Part shown: positions 33,001 through 33,957 of the stretch, one piece after another
Numbering within the stretch: position 1 is the first letter of the stretch
Layout: every line of letters starts with the position of its first letter
NCBI GenBank assembly: GCA_949297365.1
Contig: CASFSL010000018.1
Span: 1 to 33,957, forward strand
Direction: 5' to 3'
DNA: 33,957 bases
DNA from: an uncultured Bacteroidales bacterium
Lineage (GTDB): Bacteria; Bacteroidota; Bacteroidia; Bacteroidales; UBA932
The notes under the pieces: generated by a model
Told to the model about the DNA's origin: nothing
Database searches by the model: none
The model's input: only the letters and a program-made list of their open reading frames with translations
Program-made: the position numbers and the translations under genes

Positions 33001-33073
33001 CAGCCTTGGTCTTGGCTTAGCACTTATAGGAGGCATTACAGTGCCTGCGATTATATATGGTGATGAGGAATAA
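30047..33073 (+). CDS. PEGA-repeat protein with triplicated C-terminal beta module
   Basis: I place the start at 30047 (1008 residues): it opens a signal peptide (MKKALILLISLIVPALCMAQ) 22 bp after the previous stop. After an N-terminal beta domain, six PEGA-like repeats begin near 145, 221, 294, 363, 435 and 504. Each has the 'I.....P.GA.V.VDG..IG.TP' and 'G.Y......GY' marks, clearest in GTIEITSTPDEAEVRIDGQT. From about 581 to the end there are three related beta-rich modules (starting near 581, 738 and 870). Copies two and three share SHFI, then YSWI..HLG.YGSF and GLRFGWKS. PEGA domains are surface or periplasmic binding modules; the tail could be a membrane barrel. It probably works with the LPP20-like protein. 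Confidence 0.88.
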   Translation: MKKALILLISLIVPALCMAQNLSMTSDGELTYVSNDLDGKLNFPVMDRNNKQCALIKVTVINELKNPLTLSVGTTLEVVKTDYRTDGEVWFYIPTEVKNLEFRCKSYPPVKIPVTARLTPGGVYRITITANSTGTYVESAVVTSNYLKINVNPINAVFSIGRTQEYEISSKILTDGNFSMRLDYGEYYYKIEHEFYETKTGTLTVSSDATPLSIDLTPAYSYLNINTVPDGATVSVDGRYIGTSPVRISSKMKKGEVTIRAQKDLYYPEEITFSVPGDTLLHTATINLKPQFGTVTCTCEDSEAELWIDNQKVGIGTWTGHLSSSSSHYLEARKKGHLSRSINFEVRDGETSTHTVGGPEPLYGTIEITSTPDEAEVRIDGQTVGTTPFILNNVLIEDHRIELSKEGYIPYRTTFILEHNQHLMLAYTLEKGIVEGYINIKADPDSHIFAGDRSLGKGSWSGKLPAGEYRLRAVKDGYYDGTTTVILEENGNLNVTIPSPRLITGQLHVTSNVENASIHLQKVGTDKYIYGETTPYTFSVTPGTYSMYLSKKGYKNSETQYVSVYENRTSNVDLKMKREPRDFSTSHHFIEPTYGYGVSLKNDAVSTNYIGVNYGYHKSRVGMNTSLAFGIEHKDFSFSIGPAVRLTSQYSDVDVQLYAGPGFRYDPKSTAFDPVFKGNKWHLMGDAGIRLNFDGISYTDVSWASLYLGCKFSSNFVIPTVGVSLFPVAFALEDEETSFASHFINFIGGYDIGGEGMLGARYSWIQAHLGVYGSFMLGLKDASNFSVSLGPTFRFTDDYSDLDLQMYAGPAYIQNEFGGDMGLRFGWKSDYAISRWDFTVGCQVSKSHVIPTAGIGFFPAALATSSDEPDFASHFIDLAIGYDVDGETLMGAGYSWIKTHLGAYGSFLIGLEDSEMFTIAMGPVFRLTSDNSPLDLQIYGGPAYIYDEFGGDVGLRFGWKSNSSVSMWDFSIGCQASGSYVIPTISLGLGLALIGGITVPAIIYGDEE

Positions 33074-33101
33074 AAAGTCTGACTACCTCGCACAATAACT
33101 T

Positions 33102-33137
33102 AAGAGGCTGTATCGACCACAATCGATACAGCCTCTT
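33102..33137. terminator. Strong terminator between PEGA gene and rpsC
   Basis: AAGAGGCTGTATCGA (33102-33116) and TCGATACAGCCTCTT (33123-33137) form a perfect 15-bp stem with a six-base loop, followed on plus by TATTT. It lies between convergent stops and probably ends transcription from both sides, including the ribosomal operon. Confidence 0.9.
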
Positions 33138-33164
33138 TATTTAAGCTGACCTTTATTTGCTGGC

Positions 33165-33938
33165 TTACTCTGCTGCGCTCTCGCGGTTGCCGCCACGGGG
33201 ACGGCGGTCACGACGGCGTCCGCCACGTCCGCCTCCACGGCGGTCATCACGACGCTCGCCGGCTCCTGCTGCGGGCTTTGTAGTCACACCGGCATTGGGA
33301 GAAAGATCGCGCTTTCCGTAGACCTCACCAAGGCAGATCCATACCTTGATACCCAAAACGCCTACCTTGGTATGAGCCTCGGCAAGAGCGTAGTCGATGT
33401 CGGCACGGAAGGTGTGCAGAGGTGTACGGCCTTCCTTGTAGAGTTCCTTACGGGCCATTTCAGCACCGCCGAGACGGCCGCTGATGAGCACCTTGATACC
33501 CTCGGCGCCCATACGCATGGTGCTGGCAACTGCCATCTTGATGGCACGGCGGTATGATACACGTCCTTCCACCTGACGGGCTATGTTGTTGGCCACGATA
33601 TTGGCATCGAGCTCAGGTCTCTTCACCTCAAAGATGTTGATCTGCACTTCCTTGTTGGTAATCTTGCGGAGCTCCTCCTTCAGCTTGTCCACCTCCTGGC
33701 CGCCCTTGCCGATGATGGCACCGGGACGGGATGTGTGGATGGTCACTGTGATGAGCTTGAGAGTCCTTTCGATTACTATCTTGGAAAGGTTGACTTTGGA
33801 GATACGGGCGTACAGGTACTCACGTATCTTGGAGTCTTCGAGCAGCTTGGCTGCATAGTCATCCCCGCCGTACCAATTGGAGTCCCAGCCGCGGATGATT
33901 CCTATTCTGTTGCTGATAGGGTTGATTTTCTGTCCCAT
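33165..33938 (-). CDS. rpsC: 30S ribosomal protein S3
   Basis: The 257-residue protein is a full S3: the N-terminal [20 protein letters not shown], a KH domain with [20 protein letters not shown] (GxxG loop at GKGG) and the S3 C-terminal domain with [21 protein letters not shown]. It helps form the mRNA entry channel and binds 16S rRNA. The C-terminal tail (about 222-257) is low-complexity, rich in Arg, Gly and Asp, as in several Bacteroidota S3 proteins. A strong AGGAGG lies 8 nt before the ATG. It is normally followed by rplP in the S10 cluster; here the next thing is a terminator. Confidence 0.98.
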   Translation of the reverse strand: MGQKINPISNRIGIIRGWDSNWYGGDDYAAKLLEDSKIREYLYARISKVNLSKIVIERTLKLITVTIHTSRPGAIIGKGGQEVDKLKEELRKITNKEVQINIFEVKRPELDANIVANNIARQVEGRVSYRRAIKMAVASTMRMGAEGIKVLISGRLGGAEMARKELYKEGRTPLHTFRADIDYALAEAHTKVGVLGIKVWICLGEVYGKRDLSPNAGVTTKPAAGAGERRDDRRGGGRGGRRRDRRPRGGNRESAAE

Positions 33939-33946
33939 TTATTTTT

Positions 33947-33952
33947 CCTCCT
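33947..33952 (-). promoter_or_regulatory. rpsC: Strong Shine-Dalgarno of rpsC
   Basis: AGGAGG on the minus strand, 8 nt before the rpsC ATG. It fixes the start. Such strong sites are rare in this phylum and in this window. A TAA at 33955-33957 may be the stop of rplV, whose body would lie beyond the edge. Confidence 0.8.
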
Positions 33953-33957
33953 GATTA

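Overview
The window is a stretch of a Bacteroidota chromosome, most likely from a gut-type member of the Bacteroidales with fairly high GC. Three things point there: promoter elements of the phylum's TTTG / TAnnTTTG type upstream of several genes; many lipoproteins and BACON, DUF5689, FISUMP-like and TonB-receptor proteins; and few Shine-Dalgarno sequences apart from a strong one before rpsC. Genus cannot be fixed from the sequence. No tRNA, rRNA, CRISPR array or intact transposon was seen.

Layout. 1-141: two copies of a 65-bp repeat with nested hairpins. 176-5284 (minus): a three-gene operon of C69 dipeptidase, diadenylate cyclase CdaA and MutS2, with a good promoter at 5325-5356. 5360-5797 (plus): a small secreted charged protein. 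5813-15802 (minus): a tightly packed seven-gene operon. In transcription order it encodes a multidomain lipoprotein ending in a lamin-tail domain, a DRGH-motif DNA/RNA endonuclease lipoprotein, a secreted endonuclease/exonuclease/phosphatase protein, a TonB-dependent receptor, a DUF5689 lipoprotein, a small lipoprotein and a PHP phosphoesterase. I read this as a candidate surface system for binding, cutting and importing extracellular nucleic acid. 15803-16623: a gene-poor stretch with two clear inverted repeats and the promoter of the next unit.

16624-18050 (plus): an SPFH membrane protein followed by a 58-residue ribbon-helix-helix protein and a 64-residue HicB-like protein that lacks the usual middle of HicB. 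18125-27038: an accessory surface-protein region. It holds a three-lipoprotein operon (22403 to 18125, minus) diverging from a Crp/Fnr-type regulator across a perfect FNR-like palindrome, and a FISUMP-like lipoprotein plus a short AraC-type regulator (25196 to 23166, minus) diverging from a membrane TPR protein with a C-terminal HTH. 27039-28092 looks rearranged: a possible 3' gene remnant, an AbiEi-type antitoxin without its toxin, and the C-terminal stub of a second Crp/Fnr regulator. 28177-33073 (plus): an LPP20-like secreted protein and a large PEGA-repeat protein with three copies of a beta-rich C-terminal module. A strong hairpin terminator separates this from rpsC (minus) at the right edge; rplP, which normally follows rpsC, is not there.

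Strongest leads: the nuclease/TonB operon, the SPFH-RHH-mini-HicB unit, and the palindrome between the Crp/Fnr-type regulator and the lipoprotein operon.
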